Origin: Candidatus Sabulitectum sp.
GTDB taxonomy: Bacteria > Fermentibacterota > Fermentibacteria > Fermentibacterales > JCC-6
NCBI GenBank assembly: GCA_029940175.1
Contig: JAOZRM010000195.1
Span: forward strand, 1-5,491
Direction: 5' to 3'
Length of the DNA: 5,491 bases
Each line of letters opens with the position of its first letter. Within the stretch, counting starts at the first letter, position 1. This document shows positions 1-5,460 of the stretch, piece after piece. The notes beneath the pieces were generated by a model. It had not been told where the DNA came from and searched no databases. It worked only from the letters and a program-made list of their open reading frames with translations. A program made the position numbers and the translations under genes.

Positions 1-2
1 CG

Positions 3-224
3 GCGGGACCAAGAGCTTCAGCTGGGTTGGATTCCCATGGGAACTGGGATGAAACGGTTGATGTGCTTCTAGGGTTCACTCTTGCATCATTCTCTTTCGC
101 CACTGCAGTTGAGGATATTTCTCACCAGACTGAACGAAGCTGGTCATTTGGAATAACATGGGTGTTCACAGATCAGCCTCCTGTAACACCGGCAGGAGAA
201 ACGGAGAACAGAGATGGAAACTAA
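3..224 (+). CDS. C-terminal fragment of an unidentified, possibly beta-barrel envelope protein (5' end outside window)
   Basis: An open frame enters from the left edge (first full codon at base 3) and runs about 73 codons to a TAA at 222-224. I do not recognise the family. Two stretches look like amphipathic membrane beta strands with alternating hydrophobic residues: one around DVLLGFTLASFSFA and one around RSWSFGITWVF. They are separated by a short polar turn, as in the last hairpin of outer-membrane barrels. After them comes a polar, Pro/Glu-rich tail of about 18 residues, so the chain does not end on the terminal aromatic residue typical of BAM-dependent porins. An in-frame TTG at 27 is unlikely to be the true start, because the frame is open upstream and no ribosome-binding site is evident. 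The last 11 bases overlap purN, suggesting co-transcription. The barrel assignment is inference. A different reading frame at bases 1-52 cannot be excluded for the extreme left edge. Confidence 0.45.
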   Translation, partial: AGPRASAGLDSHGNWDETVDVLLGFTLASFSFATAVEDISHQTERSWSFGITWVFTDQPPVTPAGETENRDGN

Positions 225-807
225 AATTGCAGTGCTTGCTTCTGGCACAGGATCCAATTTCAGTGCCCTGGTCAACGGGGATACCGGACCTGGCAGAGTT
301 GACATTCTTCTAACAGATAATGAAAATGCAGGTGCTTTAAAACTGGCTTCGGAACTTGGTGTGGATTCAAGGTATCTGTATCCGGGTAAGTACAGAACAA
401 AATTCGGCACGAAGGAGGAGGAGTATTGGGCGGAGTTTTTGTTGAACAGGGGAATTCAACTTGTCTGCCTTGCTGGTCTCATGAGAATTATCAAGGGTCC
501 ACTCCTTGATGCATTTCATGGCAGGATCATGAATATCCATCCTTCACTGCTCCCGGCTTTCCCCGGGCTTGATGCTCAGGGACAGGCTTTCAGGTACGGT
601 GTGAAAATAGCAGGTTGTACGGTTCACTATGTGGACGGAGGTACAGATACCGGGCCAATAATCCTACAGGAATCTGTACCGGTGCTTGATTCAGACCAGA
701 GAGATTCTCTGGCAGCAAGAATTCTTTTAAAGGAACACGAGATCTACTCAAAAGCCGTAAAAGCCCATTGTCAGGGAAGAGCAGTATATTCAGAGGTTGT
801 CCGGTAA
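214..807 (+). CDS. purN: Phosphoribosylglycinamide formyltransferase (GART, 10-formyl-THF dependent)
   Basis: PurN transfers the formyl group of 10-formyltetrahydrofolate to GAR, giving FGAR, in the third step of cytosolic de novo purine synthesis. The 197-residue length is normal for the family. Visible signatures are the N-terminal phosphate-binding loop SGTGSNF (residues 10-16), the LAGLMRII segment (86-93) that lines the folate pocket, and the core MNIHPSLLPAFPG (106-118). The catalytic triad known from E. coli PurN is present as N107, H109 and D145, the last within DGGTDTGPII. The conserved H138 in TVHYVD is also present. The ATG at 214 follows a GGAG at 203-206 with 7 bases of spacing. 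The start overlaps the stop of the upstream gene by 11 bases, so translation may be coupled. No other purine gene is visible in the window; the downstream neighbours are envelope genes. The identification is firm. Confidence 0.96.
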   Translation: METKIAVLASGTGSNFSALVNGDTGPGRVDILLTDNENAGALKLASELGVDSRYLYPGKYRTKFGTKEEEYWAEFLLNRGIQLVCLAGLMRIIKGPLLDAFHGRIMNIHPSLLPAFPGLDAQGQAFRYGVKIAGCTVHYVDGGTDTGPIILQESVPVLDSDQRDSLAARILLKEHEIYSKAVKAHCQGRAVYSEVVR

Positions 808-812
808 CACTT

Positions 813-821
813 GAGGGAGAG
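813..821 (+). promoter_or_regulatory. Ribosome-binding site of the M15 peptidase gene; decides the start
   Basis: GAGGGAGAG lies 9 bases upstream of the ATG at 831, within the 23-base gap after the purN stop. It favours ATG 831 over the in-frame TTG at 768. That TTG lies inside purN, would add 21 residues in front of a recognisable hydrophobic leader, and has no comparable purine tract. Confidence 0.7.
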
Positions 822-830
822 ATTTCCACT

Positions 831-1763
831 ATGAATTCTGTTGTAATGGTTCTTGTGTTTTTGTTGTTCGGCGGTGCAGATGACCCTGTTCCTGCAGGTC
901 CGGCCTTTACAATTTCAGTTAACAATGTATCGTTGCAGCCCCATATGATGGCTTTTACGGTTTCGGCGGGAAGCCAGGTAACACTTTCCTGCAGTGATTC
1001 ACTGAGCTGGTCTATTCCTTCTTTAGCGCTGAGTACCACAGGAAAAGAGTTCAGATTCGCATTGCCGAGATCCCATGGCACATACACTGTAACTGCTTCA
1101 GACACAACCTCTGTTCAGGAATGGATAATGATAGTTCCCCTGAATCAGGACCAATTTCGTACTGCAACAATAAACTCTTTCCCCGTGGGATTTTATGGAG
1201 ATGGGAATACCAGAGATCACCTGCCTGACAGGGGCTTTATTGAACTTTGGCCTGATGTTTTTGATGCAAGAATCTCCACTCATCTCAGATTCTCGGATTT
1301 CCTTGGTCACACCGAGGGCAACTGGCCTCAGTATATGGTTCTTGATCTGCGACTTGTATACAAACTGGAGCGCGTTCTTGAAGAGGTTGCAAAATCATAT
1401 CCTGAAGCGCGTGGTATTCACTGTATAAGTGGTTTCAGGACGCCAGCTTACAATGAAGAGATTGGAAATGATACCGGCTTCAGCCTTCACCTGTACGGTG
1501 CAGCATCCGACTTCTGGATCGAGGGCTGGCCTGCAAATAATCTTATTGACGACCTTGATAGAAACAAACGCATTGATGTTTATGACGGAGAGTTCATAGT
1601 CGCTGCTGCCAGAAGGCTGGAAGCTACAGGCGAGGTTGCTGTGGGCGGGGCTTCAGCATACAGGTGGATTACCACCCACGGCCCCTTTGTTCATCTGGAC
1701 ACAAGAGGAAGTGCAGCAGTCTGGCAGACCCGTCGCAACCTTGTGGATAACCCGGTCATCTAA
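831..1763 (+). CDS. Exported M15-type zinc peptidase (Peptidase_M15_3 / DUF882-like) with N-terminal Ig-like region
   Basis: This 310-residue protein is a probable extracytoplasmic peptidoglycan peptidase. Residues 2-16 are a short hydrophobic leader (MNSVVMVLVFLLFGGA), unusual in having no Lys or Arg before the core. Residues about 25-104 are beta-rich and Ig-like (for example FTVSAGSQVTLSC, then GTYTVTAS). Residues about 114-190 form the pre-catalytic segment (DRGFIELWPD, STHLRFSDFL, LVYKLERVLEEV). The catalytic part starts with SGFRTPAYN (200-208). The expected zinc ligands are H220 and D227 (SLHLYGAASDF) and H288 (GPFVHLDTRG), matching the SxHxxGxAxDF...HxD pattern of the M15/MepK fold. 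Between the ligands lies an EF-hand-like loop (241-252). Characterised relatives cut peptidoglycan cross-links or stem peptides; MepK of E. coli cuts 3-3 links. The next gene is an L,D-transpeptidase, the family that makes such links, which supports a cell-wall role. The exact bond cleaved is inferred, not shown. The start is ATG 831, supported by GAGGGAGAG upstream. Confidence 0.85.
   Translation: MNSVVMVLVFLLFGGADDPVPAGPAFTISVNNVSLQPHMMAFTVSAGSQVTLSCSDSLSWSIPSLALSTTGKEFRFALPRSHGTYTVTASDTTSVQEWIMIVPLNQDQFRTATINSFPVGFYGDGNTRDHLPDRGFIELWPDVFDARISTHLRFSDFLGHTEGNWPQYMVLDLRLVYKLERVLEEVAKSYPEARGIHCISGFRTPAYNEEIGNDTGFSLHLYGAASDFWIEGWPANNLIDDLDRNKRIDVYDGEFIVAAARRLEATGEVAVGGASAYRWITTHGPFVHLDTRGSAAVWQTRRNLVDNPVI
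1551..1586 (+). other. EF-hand/dockerin-like calcium-binding loop inside the M15 peptidase
   Basis: Codons for residues 241-252 read DLDRNKRIDVYD. In the 12-position EF-hand loop numbering, D241 is position 1, D243 position 3, N245 position 5, I248 position 8, D249 position 9 and D252 position 12. This meets the usual acidic and hydrophobic requirements. Position 6, normally Gly, is Lys, and position 12 is Asp as in dockerins. The loop is followed by a predicted helix (GEFIVAAARRLEA), as in a half EF-hand. It sits between the second (D227) and third (H288) zinc ligands, so calcium could stabilise the catalytic fold. Calcium binding is inferred from the pattern only. Confidence 0.6.
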
Positions 1764-1765
1764 TC

Positions 1766-1770
1766 GGAGA
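1766..1770 (+). promoter_or_regulatory. Ribosome-binding site of the L,D-transpeptidase gene; decides the start
   Basis: GGAGA directly follows the peptidase stop (TAA 1761-1763) and lies 6 bases before ATG 1777. It supports ATG 1777 as the start rather than the in-frame start at 1636, which would lie inside the peptidase gene and put 47 unrelated residues ahead of the membrane anchor. Confidence 0.75.
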
Positions 1771-1776
1771 GTACAA

Positions 1777-2559
1777 ATGAAGATTCCCATTATAGTTCTG
1801 ATCTCTGTTCTAACAATTGCTCTGGCGATCAGCTTAACAACAATTTACCGCATGGATGAAAAAGTCAGTCATATGAGAGAACTGGTTGGTGACTATGACC
1901 AGAGAGTAGACCACATTGCTTCGCAACGTGATACACTCGTTCTTATTAACTCGGCTTTTGCTGCCAGGATCGACTCTGTTCCATCCCTCAGACATGTCGC
2001 AGATTCTCTCCAGATCCGCCTTGATGAGGCAGAACTTGTTCGCAACTACCCTGGCTACTATCTGATAATAGACACAGGTCAGAACCGTTTTCACCTCAGA
2101 CGAGGCGGCCTTCTTATCCGCTCGGGGTACTGTGGAACAGGCAAGGGCTGGACCGAGAATGATAGTGGTCTAGTCTGGAATTTCAGTACACCAAGAGGCA
2201 TAAGGTATGTTGTGAAGAAGGGGGAGAATCCCTACTGGTACAAACCCGACTGGTACTGGCTTGAGCAGAATCTTCGCCCACCAAGGCCGGGTCAGGATAT
2301 CCTTATACCGGACAGCCTCTCGTGGGAAGAACAGGTTGTTTACTACAACGATTCACTCACCTCCAGTGAGCGAGTCTGGGTTCGAGCAGTTCCCGGGGCC
2401 CTGGGAAACTTCAAAGTTGACCTGGGTGGAGGAATTCTTCTGCACTACGGTGTCGGCCGGGGAAGAAATGTTAGTCACGGTTGCATCAGACTGAGCAATA
2501 ACGATCTTGAAGCCATATACAGAGCCCTGCCAGTGGGTGCGCCTGTTTTAATCTACTGA
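1777..2559 (+). CDS. Membrane-anchored L,D-transpeptidase (YkuD/ErfK family) with coiled-coil stalk
   Basis: This 260-residue protein is a probable periplasmic L,D-transpeptidase, the Cys-dependent family that forms 3-3 cross-links in peptidoglycan or attaches proteins to it. Residues 3-23 form one transmembrane helix with no clear signal-peptidase site, so it is likely an uncleaved anchor. Residues about 26-90 are charged and heptad-like (MDEKVSHMRELV onward), suggesting a coiled-coil stalk. The YkuD domain (about 94-260) starts with YYLIIDTGQNRFHLRRGG and contains STPRGIRYVVKKG (137-149), the family's TPxGxFxV segment. It ends with the catalytic motif NVSHGCIRLSNND (231-243): nucleophile C236, with S233, H234 and R238. 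The upstream His is H223 in LLHYG, where the usual family pattern is IHG, so one residue differs. An aromatic insertion, NPYWYKPDWYWLEQ (151-164), precedes the active site. The gene sits 13 bases after the M15 peptidase and 13 bases before the propeller gene. The family call is firm; whether it makes 3-3 links or another link is open. Confidence 0.93.
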   Translation: MKIPIIVLISVLTIALAISLTTIYRMDEKVSHMRELVGDYDQRVDHIASQRDTLVLINSAFAARIDSVPSLRHVADSLQIRLDEAELVRNYPGYYLIIDTGQNRFHLRRGGLLIRSGYCGTGKGWTENDSGLVWNFSTPRGIRYVVKKGENPYWYKPDWYWLEQNLRPPRPGQDILIPDSLSWEEQVVYYNDSLTSSERVWVRAVPGALGNFKVDLGGGILLHYGVGRGRNVSHGCIRLSNNDLEAIYRALPVGAPVLIY

Positions 2560-2572
2560 GAGAGAGGATGAT

Positions 2573-3844
2573 ATGATATCCACTTTTGCCGGAACTGCTG
2601 GAAAGCGGTCAAGACTGAACATTTTATTAATAGCCGGCACTCTGGTTGTTGTTCTCACATTGATCTTTCTTTTGAATCGCGGAGACGTGGAGTCTGGAAT
2701 GTTTCAACAGGAGCCTGTTGAGGAAGCAAATCAGGTTGTACCTGTTGAGCAATCTGAGAGTATTCCCGCTGAGCTGCCTCCAGTGTTGTGGCTTCAGGCG
2801 TCTGGTTCTTCATCGGGCAATGCTGCCTGGGCACCGGCTATCGTCGCTCCTTTTGATACTCTGTGGAGTATTTCCACAGGAAGAGAACTGTTCTCTCCTC
2901 CGGCCTTCCATGAGGATATGATCTTCATTGCAGGTAACGACAAGGTTCTTCGGGGAGTTAGCAAACTCTCTGGTTCACAGGTATGGTCTAGAACTGTTAC
3001 ATGCGGGTTGTCCGGCGGGGTTGCTGCAGATTCAACCACAGTCTATTTCAGCGGGCAGGACGGGTACATGTATGCACTGAACATAGAAACCGGTTCTGAA
3101 AGATGGAAGACAGGCCTTGGATACCACATATTTACAGATGCCTGCATTTTCTGTGACAGTATTGTTCTAGCCGGAAATTCTATGGGTTCTATTGCAGCTT
3201 TAAGCAGAAGCACCGGTGCTCTGGTGTGGAGTGATACAATGGACGGCCTTTTACTGGGACCAGCTGTTTCAGAAAGTATCGCTGTTTTCTCGTCGGAAGC
3301 TGGAGCCGTAGGAGCATGGGATTTGCAGGGAAATTCTCTTTGGTCACGTGGTTTTACTTCACAGCCTTCTGCGCCATCAATAAAGTCGGGTGTGATTTTC
3401 ATAGGTTTTTCAACAGGAAAAATACTTGCCCTCTCACTGCCCACAGGTGAAACACTGTGGGAAACAGCACTTGATAATGTTAACGGGAGAACTGTTGTTT
3501 CCAGACCGGCGCTTGTGGGAGATTCCTTGCTTGTTGCCGGGACCTGCGATGGAAGAGTATTCTGTCTTGAAAGCAGCAGTGGAGAACTGTTATGGGAAAC
3601 AGAATTTGAGAACTGGATCTCTGTAACTCCGGCAGTTTGTGACACAATCGTTTATGCTAGTTGTGATGACAACCGAATTCATCTGTTAAGCCTCAATACA
3701 GGTCTCACAATTGATGCAATAGAGACAGGTTCATATTCAGGAACACCACCGGTTCTTATGGGGGGCGTTTTGTATACGGGAAATTCTGCAGGTGATTTTA
3801 CTGCAATAGCCGGTTCTTTACCGGACAATCCTGCGGAAGAATAG
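2573..3844 (+). CDS. Membrane-anchored PQQ/BamB-like eight-bladed beta-propeller protein
   Basis: The protein has 423 residues. A positively charged N-terminus (KRSR, 11-14) is followed by one transmembrane helix (about 15-34), which predicts a cytoplasmic N-terminus and an exported propeller. Residues about 41-72 are a Glu/Gln/Pro-rich linker. From about 96 on, PQQ-type repeats follow, each with a pattern like G.I.AL...TG...W. Repeat ends are visible at SGSQVWSR (133-140), TGSERWKT (173-180), TGALVWSD (214-221), GNSLWSRG (253-260), TGETLWET (291-298), SGELLWET (336-343) and a degenerate seventh ending near 386. A last partial repeat (about 387-415) can be closed by the strand DTLWSIST at 95-102, giving eight blades as in BamB. 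Seven cysteines lie in the exported part, including a CxxC at 191-194. No enzyme active site is recognisable, so a scaffold or assembly role is more likely than a quinoprotein dehydrogenase. It is not called bamB, because BamB is a lipoprotein without this anchor. ATG 2573 follows AGAGAGG (2561-2567). Confidence 0.85.
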   Translation: MISTFAGTAGKRSRLNILLIAGTLVVVLTLIFLLNRGDVESGMFQQEPVEEANQVVPVEQSESIPAELPPVLWLQASGSSSGNAAWAPAIVAPFDTLWSISTGRELFSPPAFHEDMIFIAGNDKVLRGVSKLSGSQVWSRTVTCGLSGGVAADSTTVYFSGQDGYMYALNIETGSERWKTGLGYHIFTDACIFCDSIVLAGNSMGSIAALSRSTGALVWSDTMDGLLLGPAVSESIAVFSSEAGAVGAWDLQGNSLWSRGFTSQPSAPSIKSGVIFIGFSTGKILALSLPTGETLWETALDNVNGRTVVSRPALVGDSLLVAGTCDGRVFCLESSSGELLWETEFENWISVTPAVCDTIVYASCDDNRIHLLSLNTGLTIDAIETGSYSGTPPVLMGGVLYTGNSAGDFTAIAGSLPDNPAEE

Positions 3845-3849
3845 GAGAG
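3843..3849 (+). promoter_or_regulatory. Ribosome-binding site of the era-like gene, overlapping the upstream stop
   Basis: AGGAGAG begins within the TAG stop (3842-3844) of the propeller gene. Its AGGAG core ends 4 bases before ATG 3852. The fusion of stop codon and Shine-Dalgarno sequence suggests termination and re-initiation by the same ribosomes. Confidence 0.7.
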
Positions 3850-3851
3850 AG

Positions 3852-4721
3852 ATGCCAACTGGAACCATACCAAGCGGATACGCGCTTGTTGCCGGTTTGT
3901 CAAATACAGGCAAATCAAGTCTTCTAAATGCTCTTACTCAAACCAGTATTTCTCCTGTTGCTCTTCAACCTGCTTCAACCAGAATGCCTATTACTGCAAT
4001 CTGCACACCTGGAAATGCACAGATCTGTTTTGTGGATACGCCACCTCTTGAGAGTAGTTACGACTGGTCCATTATTGACTGGGTGGATGTTGTTGTGCTG
4101 GTTGTTGACATCAAGACTTTTGACAAGGACCTTGAAAGACCGGTTGTCAGCAATTTCTTGAGACGCGCAAGCACTAAACCTGTTATTCTGGCCCTGGGAA
4201 AAAGCGACTATGTTAAGCCGGAGCATCGTGCTGCTTATGTGGCCAAGGCGTGTCACACAAATAGATTCAGTGGAATTGTACCGGTAACACCCATGCTTGA
4301 TTATGGAATTTCTCAGCTTATGGATAAAGTGTTGCAGAATATTCCCATGAGAAACCGACTGTTTCCACGGAGTATAAACACATTGAATTCCAAGCGTTTT
4401 CTTGTATCAGAACAGATACGAACCCAGTTGTTCAGTATTCTTCCACTTGAGGTTGCCGCAGAAACTGCAGTGCAGGTGGAGGAAACATCTCAGAGAGATG
4501 GCCGACTTTACGTGAGAGCTAACCTGATAGTGTCCAGAGCCTCATCCAAGGGAATGCTTATTGGTCGCAAGGGTCAGACACTGGAGCACATAAAAAAATT
4601 GTCTTCCGTGGCGATAGGAGAATTCACCGGGGAAGAGTGCAGACTTGATCTCTGGGTCAAAGTTCGAGAAGCCTGGACAGAGAACAAAACAGATCTGCTG
4701 GAATTCGGATATGTCTGCTGA
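3852..4721 (+). CDS. era: Era-like GTPase with C-terminal KH domain; several GTPase motifs altered
   Basis: Era binds the 3' end of 16S rRNA through its KH domain and acts in 30S ribosome assembly. The 289-residue protein has the Era layout: G domain (about 8-165), a linker, and KH domain (about 182-285). G1 is intact as GLSNTGKSS (15-23). A G2-like T43 lies in ASTRMPITAI. G3 reads DTPP (62-65) instead of DxxG, G4 reads GKSD (116-119) instead of NKxD, and the G5 position reads VTPM (145-148) instead of the usual SA motif. The KH part is well conserved: RFLVSEQIRTQL (182-193), the GxxG loop LIGRKGQ (236-242) and LDLWVKVREAW (265-275), with a GYV C-terminus as in E. coli Era. RNA binding therefore looks preserved, while nucleotide binding and switching may be weakened or rewired. 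It starts 7 bases after the propeller gene and overlaps scpA by 11 bases. The symbol reflects family, not proven equivalence. Confidence 0.88.
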   Translation: MPTGTIPSGYALVAGLSNTGKSSLLNALTQTSISPVALQPASTRMPITAICTPGNAQICFVDTPPLESSYDWSIIDWVDVVVLVVDIKTFDKDLERPVVSNFLRRASTKPVILALGKSDYVKPEHRAAYVAKACHTNRFSGIVPVTPMLDYGISQLMDKVLQNIPMRNRLFPRSINTLNSKRFLVSEQIRTQLFSILPLEVAAETAVQVEETSQRDGRLYVRANLIVSRASSKGMLIGRKGQTLEHIKKLSSVAIGEFTGEECRLDLWVKVREAWTENKTDLLEFGYVC

Positions 4722-5460
4722 AGTCCAGAGAGCCTGCCGGATCAACATTGAAGATTTTGAAGGTCCGCTTGATCTTCTTCTATTCCTTATCAGACGAGAT
4801 GAACTTGACGTTACCACAATACATGTAGCCCAAGTAGCAGATCAGTATCTGACATATATCAGAGAAGCTGAGGACCTGAATCTCGATATAGCTGGAGAGT
4901 ATCTGGTAATGGCGGCTACACTTACCAGAATGAAAAGCAGACAGCTTCTTCCGGTTGAGAGAGCTCTCATGGAAGACTCTGAGGATCCGATGGAAACTCT
5001 TATGAGGCATCTTGTGCTTTACAAGGCCTTTAAAGAAGTTGCTTCCGAGCTTCGTGAGAGTGAATCTATCTGGCGGGATGTTTTTTCTCCACCGGGAGAA
5101 CGTGCCAGGTACGAGGAAGATATTACTGAGATTGATCCAGGGCAGACTTCCCTTCTGGATCTTCTGCTGGCTCTTGAGAACATCACAGAGAAGAACACTC
5201 CACCACCAATGCACCGGGTACGAAAACCACTGCTTTCTCTCACAGAGTGTGTAACAACACTGGATAGATTTCTCCCAGTAAATACCATAAGAGATTTTAG
5301 TGATGTTGTGGGAGTGAACGCTGATCAGGCTGTAGTAGTATCTTTCTTTGTTGCAATTCTTGAACTTGTTAAAAGGGGTTGGCTTACTGCCGACCAGAGT
5401 TACCCTTTTGCAGATATTGCCATGAAACGAAAAATGGAAAGGTGGGAAATGAATGCTTGA
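4711..5460 (+). CDS. scpA: Segregation and condensation protein A (kleisin subunit of SMC-ScpAB)
   Basis: ScpA is the kleisin that bridges SMC heads and binds ScpB in the bacterial condensin complex acting on the nucleoid. The 249-residue length is typical. The N-terminal SMC-neck-binding part shows the family signature FEGPLDLLLFLIRRDELDV (16-34) and the helix EYLVMAATLTRMKSRQLLP (63-81). The middle (about 84-165) is acidic and less conserved, as expected of the ScpB-binding linker. The C-terminal winged helix includes SFFVAILELVKRGWL (211-225). ATG 4711 is chosen because the protein then starts a few residues before the conserved block. The in-frame start at 4645 would add 22 residues that duplicate coding sequence of era in another frame. 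The Shine-Dalgarno is weak (GGAA at 4700-4703), consistent with coupling to era, which it overlaps by 11 bases. The scpB start overlaps its stop. Confidence 0.96.
   Translation: MSAEVQRACRINIEDFEGPLDLLLFLIRRDELDVTTIHVAQVADQYLTYIREAEDLNLDIAGEYLVMAATLTRMKSRQLLPVERALMEDSEDPMETLMRHLVLYKAFKEVASELRESESIWRDVFSPPGERARYEEDITEIDPGQTSLLDLLLALENITEKNTPPPMHRVRKPLLSLTECVTTLDRFLPVNTIRDFSDVVGVNADQAVVVSFFVAILELVKRGWLTADQSYPFADIAMKRKMERWEMNA
5440..5445 (+). promoter_or_regulatory. Ribosome-binding site of scpB, inside the scpA 3' end
   Basis: AGGTGG lies 7 bases before the ATG at 5453, within the last codons of scpA. It is the best evidence that translation of the next gene starts there. Confidence 0.6.

Noticed and set aside
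2..52. Alternative frame at the left edge (short run GGTKSFSWVGFPWELG ending at TGA 50-52)
   Set aside because: It looks strand-like, but is too short to judge. The frame ending at 224 is open for over 70 codons and better explains the region; an upstream frameshift cannot be excluded.
768..830. TTG start at 768 extending the M15 peptidase by 21 residues
   Set aside because: It lies inside purN, and the added residues do not look like a signal sequence. ATG 831 has GAGGGAGAG upstream and opens directly into a hydrophobic leader.
590..1105. 171-codon open frame on the minus strand
   Set aside because: It spans the purN 3' end and the peptidase 5' part, both well supported on the plus strand. 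No domain or ribosome-binding site is seen.
1636..1776. In-frame start at 1636 for the L,D-transpeptidase
   Set aside because: It would place 47 residues read from another frame of the peptidase gene before the membrane anchor. ATG 1777 has GGAGA at the right distance.
3043..3645. 200-codon open frame on the minus strand
   Set aside because: It lies opposite the propeller gene, whose repeats are clear. The antisense translation is Ser/Pro-rich without recognisable domains, so it is a shadow frame.
2573..3844. PQQ-dependent dehydrogenase (quinoprotein)
   Set aside because: The repeats are PQQ-like, but no vicinal disulfide or cofactor and calcium site of the methanol/glucose dehydrogenase type is recognisable. 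The length and anchor fit a BamB-like propeller.
4645..4710. In-frame start at 4645 for scpA
   Set aside because: The added 22 residues come from the region encoding the conserved KH end of Era and are not ScpA-like. ATG 4711 gives the usual ScpA N-terminus.
4780..5214. 144-codon open frame on the minus strand
   Set aside because: It lies opposite the conserved core of scpA and has no protein-like features.
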